This document shows positions 1 to 7,362 of a stretch of DNA of 22,700 nt, piece after piece. Every line of letters starts with the position of its first letter. Positions within the stretch are counted from its first letter, which is position 1. Both the position numbers and the translations under genes were made by a program. This DNA is from an uncultured Clostridia bacterium (GTDB lineage: Bacteria; Bacillota; Clostridia; Christensenellales; UBA1242): the NCBI GenBank assembly GCA_945937975.1, contig CAMEUD010000007.1, positions 1-22,700 of the forward strand, read 5' to 3'. The notes beneath the pieces were generated by a model. It made no database searches and had not been told where the DNA came from. It saw nothing but the letters and a program-made list of their open reading frames with translations.

Positions 1-50
1 AAGAAGTTGCGAATGCAATAATCGCAGTTGATTCTCTATCTCATGAGTAA
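1..50 (+). CDS. C-terminal end of an unidentified + strand gene (partial, cut by the window edge)
   Basis: The frame beginning at base 3 reads EVANAIIAVDSLSHE and stops at TAA 48-50. This is too short to identify a family. What supports a real gene is the intrinsic terminator that begins 32 bases after this stop and points the same way. The gene is convergent with the hydrolase remnant on the minus strand. Most of the gene lies outside the window, so start, length and function are unknown. Confidence 0.4.
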   Translation, partial: EVANAIIAVDSLSHE

Positions 51-460
51 TATTTTTTAAAAATATGGCAATATGATAATAGACCATCTGAAGATTTCAG
101 TTGGTCGATTTTTTGTTTAAATTTAAATACTCCATTTTGAATTTTATTTTGTTCTAAATTGTTTATAAATTCATTAATTTTATAGATTTCATACACACCT
201 TCTTTTATGTGTGGATAGTTTATTGTAAAATCATGTCCAATAAATTTGTCTACTGCAAAAATATAATGATTTACACTAATATTAAAATCTTTTGCGTTTT
301 TACAAAACTTGTCGGCTTTCATTTTTATGAAATCATTATTTGCCGAGATAATAATTGCTTGGGGGGGAAAAAAATCATTTGTTTGTGCGTTTGCGATAAG
401 TGATGCAATATGACCACCTGCACTATCTCCACTAATAAAAAAGTTATCGTAATCTATCAT
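41..460 (-). pseudogene. Remnant of an HSL/acetyl-esterase type alpha/beta hydrolase
   Basis: The 139-residue ORF opens almost directly with the nucleophile elbow GDSAGGH (residues 11-17), which carries the catalytic Ser of the hormone-sensitive-lipase family. Intact enzymes have about 70-100 residues before this, including an oxyanion HGGG loop. That part is absent, and the recF stop lies only about 40 bases upstream. NNDF (about residues 41-44) looks like the catalytic Asp region and GHDF (about 75-78) like the catalytic His region. Only about 25 residues separate the elbow from the Asp strand, where the family normally has roughly 60-90 residues including the lid, so an internal deletion is likely. 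The last ~25 residues are the antisense of the neighbour's terminator and look like run-on. I see no Shine-Dalgarno before the ATG. A short uncharacterised protein is the alternative, but loss of the oxyanion loop argues against an active enzyme. Confidence 0.65.
82..114 (+). terminator. Rho-independent terminator of the + strand gene ending at 50
   Basis: GACCA (82-86) pairs with TGGTC (102-106) and CTGAA (88-92) pairs with TTCAG (96-100). There is a single T/T mismatch and a GAT loop, and then GA and six T's (109-114). On the minus strand the hairpin is not followed by a T run, so it works for + transcription. It lies inside the 3' end of the minus-strand hydrolase remnant ORF. Confidence 0.8.
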
Positions 461-498
461 TTTTGAATATTTTTCATTTTTTTGTAAAAATCTTACTT

Positions 499-1578
499 TT
501 ATTCCTTATTCTCTTTTAGTTCGCCATTTTCAATTTCTATTTTATTACATTGTACATCATAATTGAACGAAGTGCAAGATATAAGTGTTTGAGAATTTTG
601 ACAATATGACAGTAATCTATTTTTTCTATCATCATCAAGTTCACTCAAAACATCATCTAAAAGTAACACAGGTTTTGTGTTGATTTGACTTTTTATTATG
701 TCAAGTTCTGCAAGTTTTAGTGATAAAGCACAAGTCCTTTGTTGTCCTTGTGAACCATATGTCCTTACATCAACTCCATTTATTGTTACTTTTATATCAT
801 CTCTATGAGGTCCGTAACTTGTGTAGCCAAGAGCCAAATCTTTTTCAAGATTTTTTTCCAAATGAGTAATCATATCCTCTTCAGTTTTTTCTTCAATACC
901 CACATATTCTATCCCTAATTTTTCTTTACTATCAGTTAAATATGAATGGGCTTTTTCTGCAAAAGGAGCAAGCATATATACAAAATTTTGTCTATATTTT
1001 GCAATTTTTAATGAACAAGATGCAAGTTGTGTGTTCCAAATTTTCATAATATCAACAAGTTCTTCTCTTTTTAAATTCATTTTAAGTTGCTTGTTTCTGT
1101 TTTGTAAAATTTGATTATATCTATTTAACAAATAAAAATACTGTTTGTTTGTTTGAGATATGTCAATATCCATAAATCTTCGCCTATCTTCTGGGCTTTC
1201 TTTAATAAGTTTCAATTCATCGGGAGAAAAGAATACACCATTAAATTCGCCCAAAAGTTCGCTTATTTTTTTGATTGGAACACCATTTATTTTTACAGTT
1301 TTTTTCTCTTTTCTTGAAAAGATTATTTCAACAATACTATTTCCAATTTCTTTTTTGATAAATAATTTTATTCTTGCAATATCACTATCGTGATTTATTA
1401 CTTCTTTTTCTCTTGATGCTCTAAAACTTTTTCCAACAACACAAAAATACACAGCTTCAAGTAAATTTGTTTTTCCCTGTGCATTTTTTCCACATATAAC
1501 ATTTAATCCATTTTTAAAATCAATTTCGCATTGCTTGTAATTACGATACGAAAATAATTGTAATTTTGTTATCTCCAT
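499..1578 (-). CDS. recF: RecF, DNA replication and repair ATPase
   Basis: RecF is an SMC/ABC-type ATPase that binds gapped or duplex DNA and helps RecO/RecR load RecA at stalled forks. The 359-residue protein begins MEITKLQLFSYRNY, the usual RecF start. It has a Walker A motif GKNAQGKTN (residues 30-38), the ABC signature SQGQQRT and the Walker B/D-loop LLLDDVLSELD near the C-terminus, so all ATPase motifs are present. The frame is open 12 codons further upstream (to 1614), but that would add a tail foreign to the family. ATG 1578 has a GGGA Shine-Dalgarno about 9 bases away. The start overlaps the 3' end of lepB by 10 bases, so the two are translationally coupled. In Bacillota recF usually sits with dnaA, dnaN and gyrB; here it is the distal gene of a lepB/queH operon. 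Confidence 0.95.
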   Translation of the reverse strand: MEITKLQLFSYRNYKQCEIDFKNGLNVICGKNAQGKTNLLEAVYFCVVGKSFRASREKEVINHDSDIARIKLFIKKEIGNSIVEIIFSRKEKKTVKINGVPIKKISELLGEFNGVFFSPDELKLIKESPEDRRRFMDIDISQTNKQYFYLLNRYNQILQNRNKQLKMNLKREELVDIMKIWNTQLASCSLKIAKYRQNFVYMLAPFAEKAHSYLTDSKEKLGIEYVGIEEKTEEDMITHLEKNLEKDLALGYTSYGPHRDDIKVTINGVDVRTYGSQGQQRTCALSLKLAELDIIKSQINTKPVLLLDDVLSELDDDRKNRLLSYCQNSQTLISCTSFNYDVQCNKIEIENGELKENKE

Positions 1579-2270
1579 TTGTATATTCCCAAAAATTGCA
1601 TAATTACTTGCCATATTCTTGGCTCGTCTTTGTGAATAAGATAAACAACTTTTGCAACCAAATTCTCTTGAGAAACAGAACCATAGTTAAAACAATCATT
1701 GCTAGTCAATCTGTTATCACCTGCATAAAATATTTCGCCTTCATCAATATGATAATATTTGTTACCATTTTCATCAGTCAAGAATTGACTTGCTGGTATG
1801 TGTTCAATCGTATCCTTTGGATTGGTGTGATATAATTTTGAATAAGTATAGTTATAGTAAGATTTATCGTATATATAATCTTCTTCCAATTTTTGCCATT
1901 CGCCAGTTGAGTTATATTGCAAATAAATTGCATATTCTCCATTATCTTCTTTGAGCATTAAATTATCATTGCCCATTGCAATAACTCTTTTTATAACAAG
2001 CGTTTGCTGTGTTTTTTGATAAATTATTATATCTCCATAAGTTACATCGCTAATATTTTTTGTTGCATAAACAAAATCGCCCCTATCATATGTTGCATTA
2101 ATAAGTGGACGCATACTTCCACCTGATACTGGGTAATATGATAAAAATAAATTGCAGTAACTCATAACACCAACAACCAATATAACTATTCCAAGAAAAA
2201 ATAAGGTTATACTTCTTAATATAACCTTAAAAAGTGATATTGGTTCTTTTTTGTAATATTCATATTTCAC
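1569..2270 (-). CDS. lepB: Type I signal peptidase
   Basis: This membrane serine protease removes signal peptides from exported proteins. It has 233 residues with one N-terminal membrane segment (about 16-38), as in the Bacillus SipS type. The catalytic Ser is in SGGSMRP (Ser52) and the general base Lys in VIKRV (Lys94). The conserved box GDNRLTSNDC is at 184-193. Between Lys94 and box E there is a Tyr-rich insert (about 115-165), making the protein somewhat longer than minimal Sip enzymes. The gene starts 3 bases after queH stops, and its 3' end contains the recF start. Confidence 0.93.
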   Translation of the reverse strand: MKYEYYKKEPISLFKVILRSITLFFLGIVILVVGVMSYCNLFLSYYPVSGGSMRPLINATYDRGDFVYATKNISDVTYGDIIIYQKTQQTLVIKRVIAMGNDNLMLKEDNGEYAIYLQYNSTGEWQKLEEDYIYDKSYYNYTYSKLYHTNPKDTIEHIPASQFLTDENGNKYYHIDEGEIFYAGDNRLTSNDCFNYGSVSQENLVAKVVYLIHKDEPRIWQVIMQFLGIYKWR

Positions 2271-2273
2271 TTG

Positions 2274-2870
2274 TTATCTACCTATTGAAAATCTGCAACC
2301 GCAATAATTTTGTCTATATAAATTCATTTCACGACTAAGAATTATACTTCTCTTATAACCATCGTGTTTTTTAAAATCTGAATAAAGAAAAGGTATTCCA
2401 ATTTCTTTTGAAATTTCTTCGCCTATTTTGTTTATATGTTCTGCATTTTTATGTGAACTTACAGTTAAAGTTGTTCCAAAAAAATCATAACCATTTTCTT
2501 TTGCAAAAATTGCTGTTTGTTTTAATCTTAAATAAAAGCAAACATCACACCTTTTGCCACCTTCTCTTTCGCCTTCAAGTCCTTTTACTTTTTCCAAGTA
2601 TTCCATTTCATCATAGCTTGGACTTACCAAGTTTACACCCAAATTATTTTCTATCACAATTTTTTGATTTTGCAATCTTTTTTCAAACTCATCTTGTGGG
2701 TATATATTTGGATTGTAATAAAAAACTGTTATTTCAAAATTTGGTTTTAATCTTTCAATAACAGCACTACTACATGGTCCACAACAACTATGGAGCAATA
2801 TTTTTTTCTTTCCATCAAACTTTGCAATTTGGTCTTGCATAAGTTTGTCATAATTATTTTTTAAGTCCAT
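2274..2870 (-). CDS. queH: QueH, epoxyqueuosine reductase (DUF208 family)
   Basis: QueH carries out the last step of queuosine synthesis, reducing epoxyqueuosine to queuosine in the anticodon of GUN tRNAs. It is the non-orthologous counterpart of QueG. The 198-residue length is normal. The family cysteines are all visible: HSCCGPC (Cys29, 30, 33), CDVC (Cys108, 111) and YCGC (Cys190, 192). These ligate the Fe-S cluster and the second metal site. GAAGGA lies five bases before ATG 2870. The start overlaps the end of the upstream unknown gene by 17 bases, which suggests coupled translation. No other queuosine genes are in the window. Confidence 0.93.
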   Translation of the reverse strand: MDLKNNYDKLMQDQIAKFDGKKKILLHSCCGPCSSAVIERLKPNFEITVFYYNPNIYPQDEFEKRLQNQKIVIENNLGVNLVSPSYDEMEYLEKVKGLEGEREGGKRCDVCFYLRLKQTAIFAKENGYDFFGTTLTVSSHKNAEHINKIGEEISKEIGIPFLYSDFKKHDGYKRSIILSREMNLYRQNYCGCRFSIGR

Positions 2871-3354
2871 TTATTTCCTTCACGATATGGCTTACTATTT
2901 CATATTTATTTTGCAAGTTATTTAGAGATAAATCTTTTTCGTTGCCAACAATATAAGTATGGAAACAGTATACATTATTCATAAATACAAAGAAAGCATC
3001 AATAACATTAAATTCTTGTCGAATTAGCACTTTTACAACACTAAGCATAGCATGATTATTATCAAACAATTCCCAATGCTCTGGTTTCATTCCCAATTCT
3101 TCTTGTTCTTCTTCATTATTTTTTAACTCTGCATATGACTCATTAAGTTGTTTTATAAATTTGTCATCTTTTCCATAATCATATAATGTTAATGTGTTAA
3201 ATGCACCATAAATTGTTCCAACTTTATAACAATAAACAACTTTTGCTTCTGGCATACTAACAATGCCATAATTTGCATACTCTTTTGGTTCAATCTCAAT
3301 CCAACTTAACTTTTGAGTCAACTTGTTTTTAAGTTTATCTACTGTACTTAACAT
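2854..3354 (-). CDS. Hypothetical cytoplasmic protein, first gene of the queH-lepB-recF operon
   Basis: I do not recognise this 166-residue protein. It has no signal peptide or membrane segment. The middle (about 76-92) is acidic (NNEEEQEELG). The pattern of alternating strands and a helix suggests a small soluble alpha/beta domain. It has a good promoter of its own (3372-3400) and a GAGGG ribosome binding site before ATG 3354. Its last 17 bases overlap queH. Being the promoter-proximal gene of an operon for tRNA modification, export and repair does not by itself indicate a role. Confidence 0.8.
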   Translation of the reverse strand: MLSTVDKLKNKLTQKLSWIEIEPKEYANYGIVSMPEAKVVYCYKVGTIYGAFNTLTLYDYGKDDKFIKQLNESYAELKNNEEEQEELGMKPEHWELFDNNHAMLSVVKVLIRQEFNVIDAFFVFMNNVYCFHTYIVGNEKDLSLNNLQNKYEIVSHIVKEINGLKK

Positions 3355-3371
3355 AAATTCCCTCTGTTTGT

Positions 3372-3400
3372 ATTATAAATGAATTTTAGTCAAAAAACAA
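3372..3400 (-). promoter_or_regulatory. Sigma-A type promoter for the unknown-queH-lepB-recF operon
   Basis: Read on the minus strand, TTGTTT (3400-3395) is followed after exactly 17 bases by a perfect TATAAT (3377-3372). The start ATG is at 3354, with GAGGG just before it. The upstream operon's terminator ends just behind this promoter, so the operon has independent transcription. Confidence 0.75.
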
Positions 3401-3417
3401 GCAATATAAGACATTTA

Positions 3418-3449
3418 AAAAGATGAACAAGAAAATTTGTTCATCTTTT
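3418..3449 (-). terminator. Rho-independent terminator of the ftsH operon
   Basis: A perfect 13-bp stem joins AAAAGATGAACAA (3418-3430) to TTGTTCATCTTTT (3437-3449) with a 6-base loop. On the minus strand the 3' arm ends in a run of T's. It begins 8 bases after the stop of the small membrane protein (3457). It may also stop + transcription, but no + gene approaches it. Confidence 0.85.
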
Positions 3450-3456
3450 GTAAGTT

Positions 3457-4059
3457 TTATTCAAAATCTAATATTGTATTATACATATCAGCAAAACTAC
3501 CCATTACAGTTTGTCTGTAATATGTGTATCCTGCTGTGTTATCTGCAATACATTTAAAGTAAATGTCATGACTTTGTAACTTTTCATCTTCATTAACGCT
3601 GAATGACATTTCTGTGTATTTTAATACCATATTACTATTTGTTGGTGGATTGTAAATCTTTCCATTGAGCATTAAAGTTTGTTCTTCTGGGAATATAAAT
3701 GTAACAACATAACCTGTTAATTTATCTATTGGGTTTCTGTTTGTTCCTGTACATTCTTCAATTCTTGATTTGAAGCCTGTTCTTCCAGAAAAGAACCCAG
3801 ACATTACGCTTTCACGAAAAGCATCATTATAGTTTGTCATAATTTTGTTGTAAACTTCAACATCTTTATTATCTTCGCTTTCTTTTTGCCCATGTGGGAA
3901 TGGTTTGCTTGAACCCACTTGTCTAATGTTAATAAGAATTGGTTCATTTACATCTGGTGCATAGTTTGTTTTTATAACACTTAAAGATATTGCTGTGGCA
4001 ATTAAAACTCCACAAATACAATAAATTAGAATTAACCACCATTTATTCTTTTTTGTCAT
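3457..4059 (-). CDS. Hypothetical membrane-anchored protein, co-translated with FtsH
   Basis: This 200-residue protein has a basic start (MTKKNK), one hydrophobic segment (about 8-29) and a soluble remainder that should lie outside the membrane. There is no lipobox. I do not recognise the soluble domain; it looks strand-rich (for example YVVTFIFPEEQTLMLNG). The frame is open to a GTG at 4077, but AGGAG lies between that codon and ATG 4059 at the right distance, so ATG 4059 is chosen. The start overlaps the 3' end of ftsH by 17 bases, so the two proteins are probably made together. A role as FtsH partner or substrate adaptor is only inference from position. Confidence 0.82.
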   Translation of the reverse strand: MTKKNKWWLILIYCICGVLIATAISLSVIKTNYAPDVNEPILINIRQVGSSKPFPHGQKESEDNKDVEVYNKIMTNYNDAFRESVMSGFFSGRTGFKSRIEECTGTNRNPIDKLTGYVVTFIFPEEQTLMLNGKIYNPPTNSNMVLKYTEMSFSVNEDEKLQSHDIYFKCIADNTAGYTYYRQTVMGSFADMYNTILDFE

Positions 4060-6286
4060 CTTTCTTCTCCTTTGCACCTTTTGTGCTTTTTCTTATTAAA
4101 GTTTTCTTTGGTTTTTCTTCTTTTTTCTCGTCTTGTTCTTCTGCTTTTGGTTCTTGAACATTTTGTTCTTGATTTTTCTCATCAATCTTTGGTTCAAGTT
4201 TTTGAGCATATTCTTCGTTCAATTTTTGTTTTGCTTCAATATTTTCTTTTTCAACAAGTTTGTAATCATCTTGAGAGATTATTCCTTGTTTAAGATAAAC
4301 TTGTGCTGTTTTTAATTTTTGGTCAAGTTCTTTAAGTTTATCATTTTTTTCTTTTTCTTCTCTGTATCTTTGTTGTTCACTTTCAGATTGTTTTGATTTT
4401 TCTTCCATTGCTTGCTTAATTTCTTCGTTTGTTTTTCCAGCAAGAATCATATCAACTTCATCTTTATAGATTGTGTCTTTTTCGAGTAAAAGTTGTGCCA
4501 TTTGTTCAACAAATTTCTTATTCCTAATTAATATTTCTTTTGCTCTATTATAGTTGTAGTCCAAAATCTTTTTAACTTCGCTATCAATTAATGATGCTGT
4601 TTCTTCACTGTAACTCTTTCTTTCTTGATAATCTCTACCAACAAAAACTTCGCCTTCACTTGAGAAACTCATTGCACCAAATTTATCACTCATACCCCAT
4701 TCGGTAACCATTTTTCTTGCGACATTTGTTGCTCTTTGAATATCGTTGCTTGCACCAGTTGAAATGTCTTTCATAAACAATTCTTCACTAATTCTTCCAC
4801 CAAACATCATTGCCATCATATCGTTAAGTTTATTCTTGCCCATATGATTGTCATCATTATCTGGTCTGCTCATTGTGTAACCTGCTGCATTACCCCTTGG
4901 AATAATTGATACTTCTTGAACTTCTTCACAATTTTCAAGCATTTTTCCAACTATTGCATGACCACTTTCATGGTAAGCTGTTATAATTTTATCATTTTCT
5001 GTTATGAGTAAACTTTTCTTTTGTGGTCCCATAATAACTTTGTTGATACCTTCTTGAATATCTTGCATTGTTATTTGAGAACGACTTCCTCTTGCAGCCA
5101 AGATTGCTGCTTCATTAAGCATATTTTCTATATCTGCACCTGTAAAGCCAGTTGTCATTCTTGCAAGAGTTTGGAAATCAACATCGCTTGCAAGTGGTTT
5201 GTTTCTTGCGTGAATTTTGATTATTCCTTCTCTACCTTTTACATCAGGTGGATTAACATATATTTGTCTATCAAATCTGCCTGGACGCATAAGTGCTGGG
5301 TCAAGTACATCACTTCTGTTTGTTGCTGCAAGAACAATAATTCCTTCGTTTGCTTCAAAACCGTCCATTTCTACAAGTAATTGGTTTAATGTTTGTTCTC
5401 TTTCATCATTCCCACCACCAAGACCTGCACCTCTTTGGCGACCAACTGCATCGATTTCATCTATAAATACAATACATGGTTGGCATTTTTTTGCTTGGTC
5501 AAACAAATCTCTTACTCTGCTTGCACCAACACCAACAAACATTTCAACAAAATCACTACCACTTATTTCCAAAAATGGTACATTACTTTCACCTGCAACT
5601 GCACGAGCAAGTAATGTTTTACCTGTTCCTGGTTGACCAACAAGGAGAACTCCTTTTGGGACTCTTGCACCAAGTTCAGTAAATTTTTGTGGGTGTTTTA
5701 AAAATTCAACAATTTCTTGAAGTTCTGCTTTTTCTTCATCTGCACCTGCAATATCTGTAAATCTAACTTTTATGTTAGATGTCATTCTTGCACGATTTTT
5801 ACCAAAACTCATCGCACTGTTATTTGATTTTGAGAACATCTTGAACACAAACACAAGTGCAAGAACACCAAGACCGATATACAAAATTGGGAATAATGTG
5901 TCAAGCCAACTTGCTCTTGTTGCTGGTGCTTCATAAGATATTCTTTGTTCTTCTGATTTGCCTTCATTGTATGTGTTTATTTTTATTACTATTTGCTCTT
6001 TTTCTACTGATGTATATTCAATATAGTAGTCTGCAACATTTGGGAAATTTTTTCTGTTTTCACCTTTAACGCTGCTGCCACTTTCAACAAGTAACACTCT
6101 TGCTTCGCCATCATAAAAATATACACTTGCAACATTTCCACTTTCAATATCATAATTGATTGTTGAAATATCTTTTTTTGTTATTTGCGGAGAAAGATTC
6201 ATAAATGAAAATACAATCAAAATTGCAAGTAACGATAATATAAAAATATAAGTAAAATTAAATCCTGCTTTTTTCTTATTATTCAA
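4043..6286 (-). CDS. ftsH: FtsH, ATP-dependent membrane zinc metalloprotease
   Basis: FtsH is a hexameric AAA+ protease that extracts and degrades membrane and regulatory proteins. Numbering from the upstream ATG (6301), there is a first membrane segment at 16-36, an extracytoplasmic domain to about 130 and a second membrane segment at 135-156. Walker A GQPGTGKT is at 222-229, Walker B IVFIDEID at 277-284, and the arginine-finger region RPGRFDRQ at 339-346. The zinc site HESGH is at 444-448 with the third ligand Asp520 (GASND). All catalytic residues are intact. After about residue 630 comes a ~120-residue charged tail rich in K/E/Q, including a stretch (about 657-690) that resembles a SHOCT-type short domain. 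ATG 6301 has no ribosome binding site. GGAGG at 6299-6295 is placed 8 bases before TTG 6286, so TTG is the likely start. It is first in its operon. Confidence 0.96.
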   Translation of the reverse strand: MNNKKKAGFNFTYIFILSLLAILIVFSFMNLSPQITKKDISTINYDIESGNVASVYFYDGEARVLLVESGSSVKGENRKNFPNVADYYIEYTSVEKEQIVIKINTYNEGKSEEQRISYEAPATRASWLDTLFPILYIGLGVLALVFVFKMFSKSNNSAMSFGKNRARMTSNIKVRFTDIAGADEEKAELQEIVEFLKHPQKFTELGARVPKGVLLVGQPGTGKTLLARAVAGESNVPFLEISGSDFVEMFVGVGASRVRDLFDQAKKCQPCIVFIDEIDAVGRQRGAGLGGGNDEREQTLNQLLVEMDGFEANEGIIVLAATNRSDVLDPALMRPGRFDRQIYVNPPDVKGREGIIKIHARNKPLASDVDFQTLARMTTGFTGADIENMLNEAAILAARGSRSQITMQDIQEGINKVIMGPQKKSLLITENDKIITAYHESGHAIVGKMLENCEEVQEVSIIPRGNAAGYTMSRPDNDDNHMGKNKLNDMMAMMFGGRISEELFMKDISTGASNDIQRATNVARKMVTEWGMSDKFGAMSFSSEGEVFVGRDYQERKSYSEETASLIDSEVKKILDYNYNRAKEILIRNKKFVEQMAQLLLEKDTIYKDEVDMILAGKTNEEIKQAMEEKSKQSESEQQRYREEKEKNDKLKELDQKLKTAQVYLKQGIISQDDYKLVEKENIEAKQKLNEEYAQKLEPKIDEKNQEQNVQEPKAEEQDEKKEEKPKKTLIRKSTKGAKEKKDDKKE

Positions 6287-6364
6287 AATTACAACCTCCA
6301 TCTAGTTTGTTTAATAATATTGTATTGTATGCAAAAAAAATACAACACAAATACTTTGCATTGT

Positions 6365-6394
6365 ATTTTAACATAAATAAAACAATTTTTGCAA
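6365..6394 (-). promoter_or_regulatory. Probable ftsH promoter
   Basis: On the minus strand TTGCAA (6394-6389) is followed after 18 bases by TAAAAT (6370-6365), which is preceded by TG one base upstream (extended -10). The leader to the TTG start would be about 70 bases. Other weak matches exist in this AT-rich gap, so the choice is tentative. Confidence 0.45.
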
Positions 6395-6424
6395 CTAACT
6401 TACAAACATTTATTATTATGAAAG

Positions 6425-6441
6425 TAAGATATATTATCTTA
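6425..6441. repeat. Small inverted repeat between pfkA-like and ftsH genes
   Basis: TAAGATA (6425-6431) and TATCTTA (6435-6441) form a perfect 7-bp AT-only-rich hairpin with a 3-base loop. It lies 55 bases upstream of the ftsH promoter and 37 bases beyond the pfkA-like stop. It could be a weak terminator of the dnaE operon (CTTT follows on the minus strand) or an operator for ftsH. I see no other terminator for the dnaE operon. The rest of the gap 6302-6477 holds only the ftsH promoter. Confidence 0.35.
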
Positions 6442-6477
6442 AAACCGAAAAAATTGTCAGTAATTAAAATGTGGAAA

Positions 6478-7359
6478 TTAAATTTTGTTTATATCAATAG
6501 CATAAAAAGAATTGTTTTTTACAATGATTGCACTATTCAATCTATTCTTTTTAATTTCCCTTGCACACTTTCTTGCGAAACCTTTTGCAAAATATTTTTC
6601 TTTGCAGGTTGGGTTTCCACCCCTTTGAATGTATCCTATTGTACTAATTTTTACATCAAAACTTAATTCATCTTGTATATATTGTTTTAATTCTTCAATA
6701 TCAATCAAATCTTCTCTAACAATAATTATAGGAGCATCTTTTGTTGATTGTTTTAATGCTTCCAAGCATTTTTCTTTTGTGCAAAATTCATCTGTAAACA
6801 CATAATCAGCATTAACTTTTTTGCCTACTTCTATTGCTATTTGTGGGCATTTTCTTCCCATAACCTGATAAATACATGTTCTATTAAATGACTTCATTGT
6901 ATCATTAACTTTATTTACAAAATCAATAGAATTTTGACAAGCAGTATTAAAACCAATACAATAATCTGTTCCCGCAAGGTCATTATCTATTGTGCAAGGA
7001 ATGAACATAACGTCCATTCCCCTATCTCGAATTTCTTTTAGCCCTTTTAAAGAACCATTTCCACCTATAACAATAAGACAATCTATATTGTATTTTTGCA
7101 AAGTTTTTATTGATTCATCAACACCTTCTCCCGTTTCAAACTCGGGACATCTTGATGTTTTTATACACACTCCACCTTTGTTTCTGTTTATTCGTAAAAA
7201 TTTTAAATCAAAAGGAATAACCACGTCATGAACAAGACCTTTAAACCCTTGACTAAAAAGAGTTATATTATTTTTGAAATGTAATCTATAGCAAATGCTA
7301 TAAAGAAAAGTATTCATTCCAACACCATCTCCACCACTTGCCAAAATACCTATATTCAT
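6478..7359 (-). CDS. 6-phosphofructokinase family protein (PfkA-like), with altered active-site residues
   Basis: The PfkA fold is clear over the whole 293 residues, about 27 shorter at the C-terminus than E. coli PfkA. Recognisable blocks are the N-terminal GGDGVGMN (9-16), SRCPEF (69-74), GGNGS (99-103), the catalytic loop TIDND (123-127), MGR (167-169) and GYIQRGG (242-248). The catalytic Asp (Asp125, E. coli Asp127) is kept. Three key positions differ by motif alignment to E. coli: the Mg-ATP Asp103 is Asn101, the sugar-phosphate Arg243 is Lys237 and His249 is Tyr243. It starts 3 bases after dnaE with AAGGAG in the dnaE end. The dnaE-pfkA order is classic for Bacillota, so this sits at the true pfkA locus, but its activity cannot be assumed. 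I leave the symbol empty for that reason. Confidence 0.85.
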   Translation of the reverse strand: MNIGILASGGDGVGMNTFLYSICYRLHFKNNITLFSQGFKGLVHDVVIPFDLKFLRINRNKGGVCIKTSRCPEFETGEGVDESIKTLQKYNIDCLIVIGGNGSLKGLKEIRDRGMDVMFIPCTIDNDLAGTDYCIGFNTACQNSIDFVNKVNDTMKSFNRTCIYQVMGRKCPQIAIEVGKKVNADYVFTDEFCTKEKCLEALKQSTKDAPIIIVREDLIDIEELKQYIQDELSFDVKISTIGYIQRGGNPTCKEKYFAKGFARKCAREIKKNRLNSAIIVKNNSFYAIDINKI

Positions 7360-7362
7360 TTT

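Noticed and set aside
5217..5636. A 139-codon + strand ORF opposite ftsH
   Set aside because: It lies wholly antisense to the conserved AAA+ domain and shows Ser/Pro/Thr-rich composition typical of a shadow frame; no ribosome binding site or promoter.
6302..6477. CIRCE-type heat-shock operator before ftsH
   Set aside because: The TTAGCACTC-N9-GAGTGCTAA element is absent; only an AT-rich 7-bp repeat is present.
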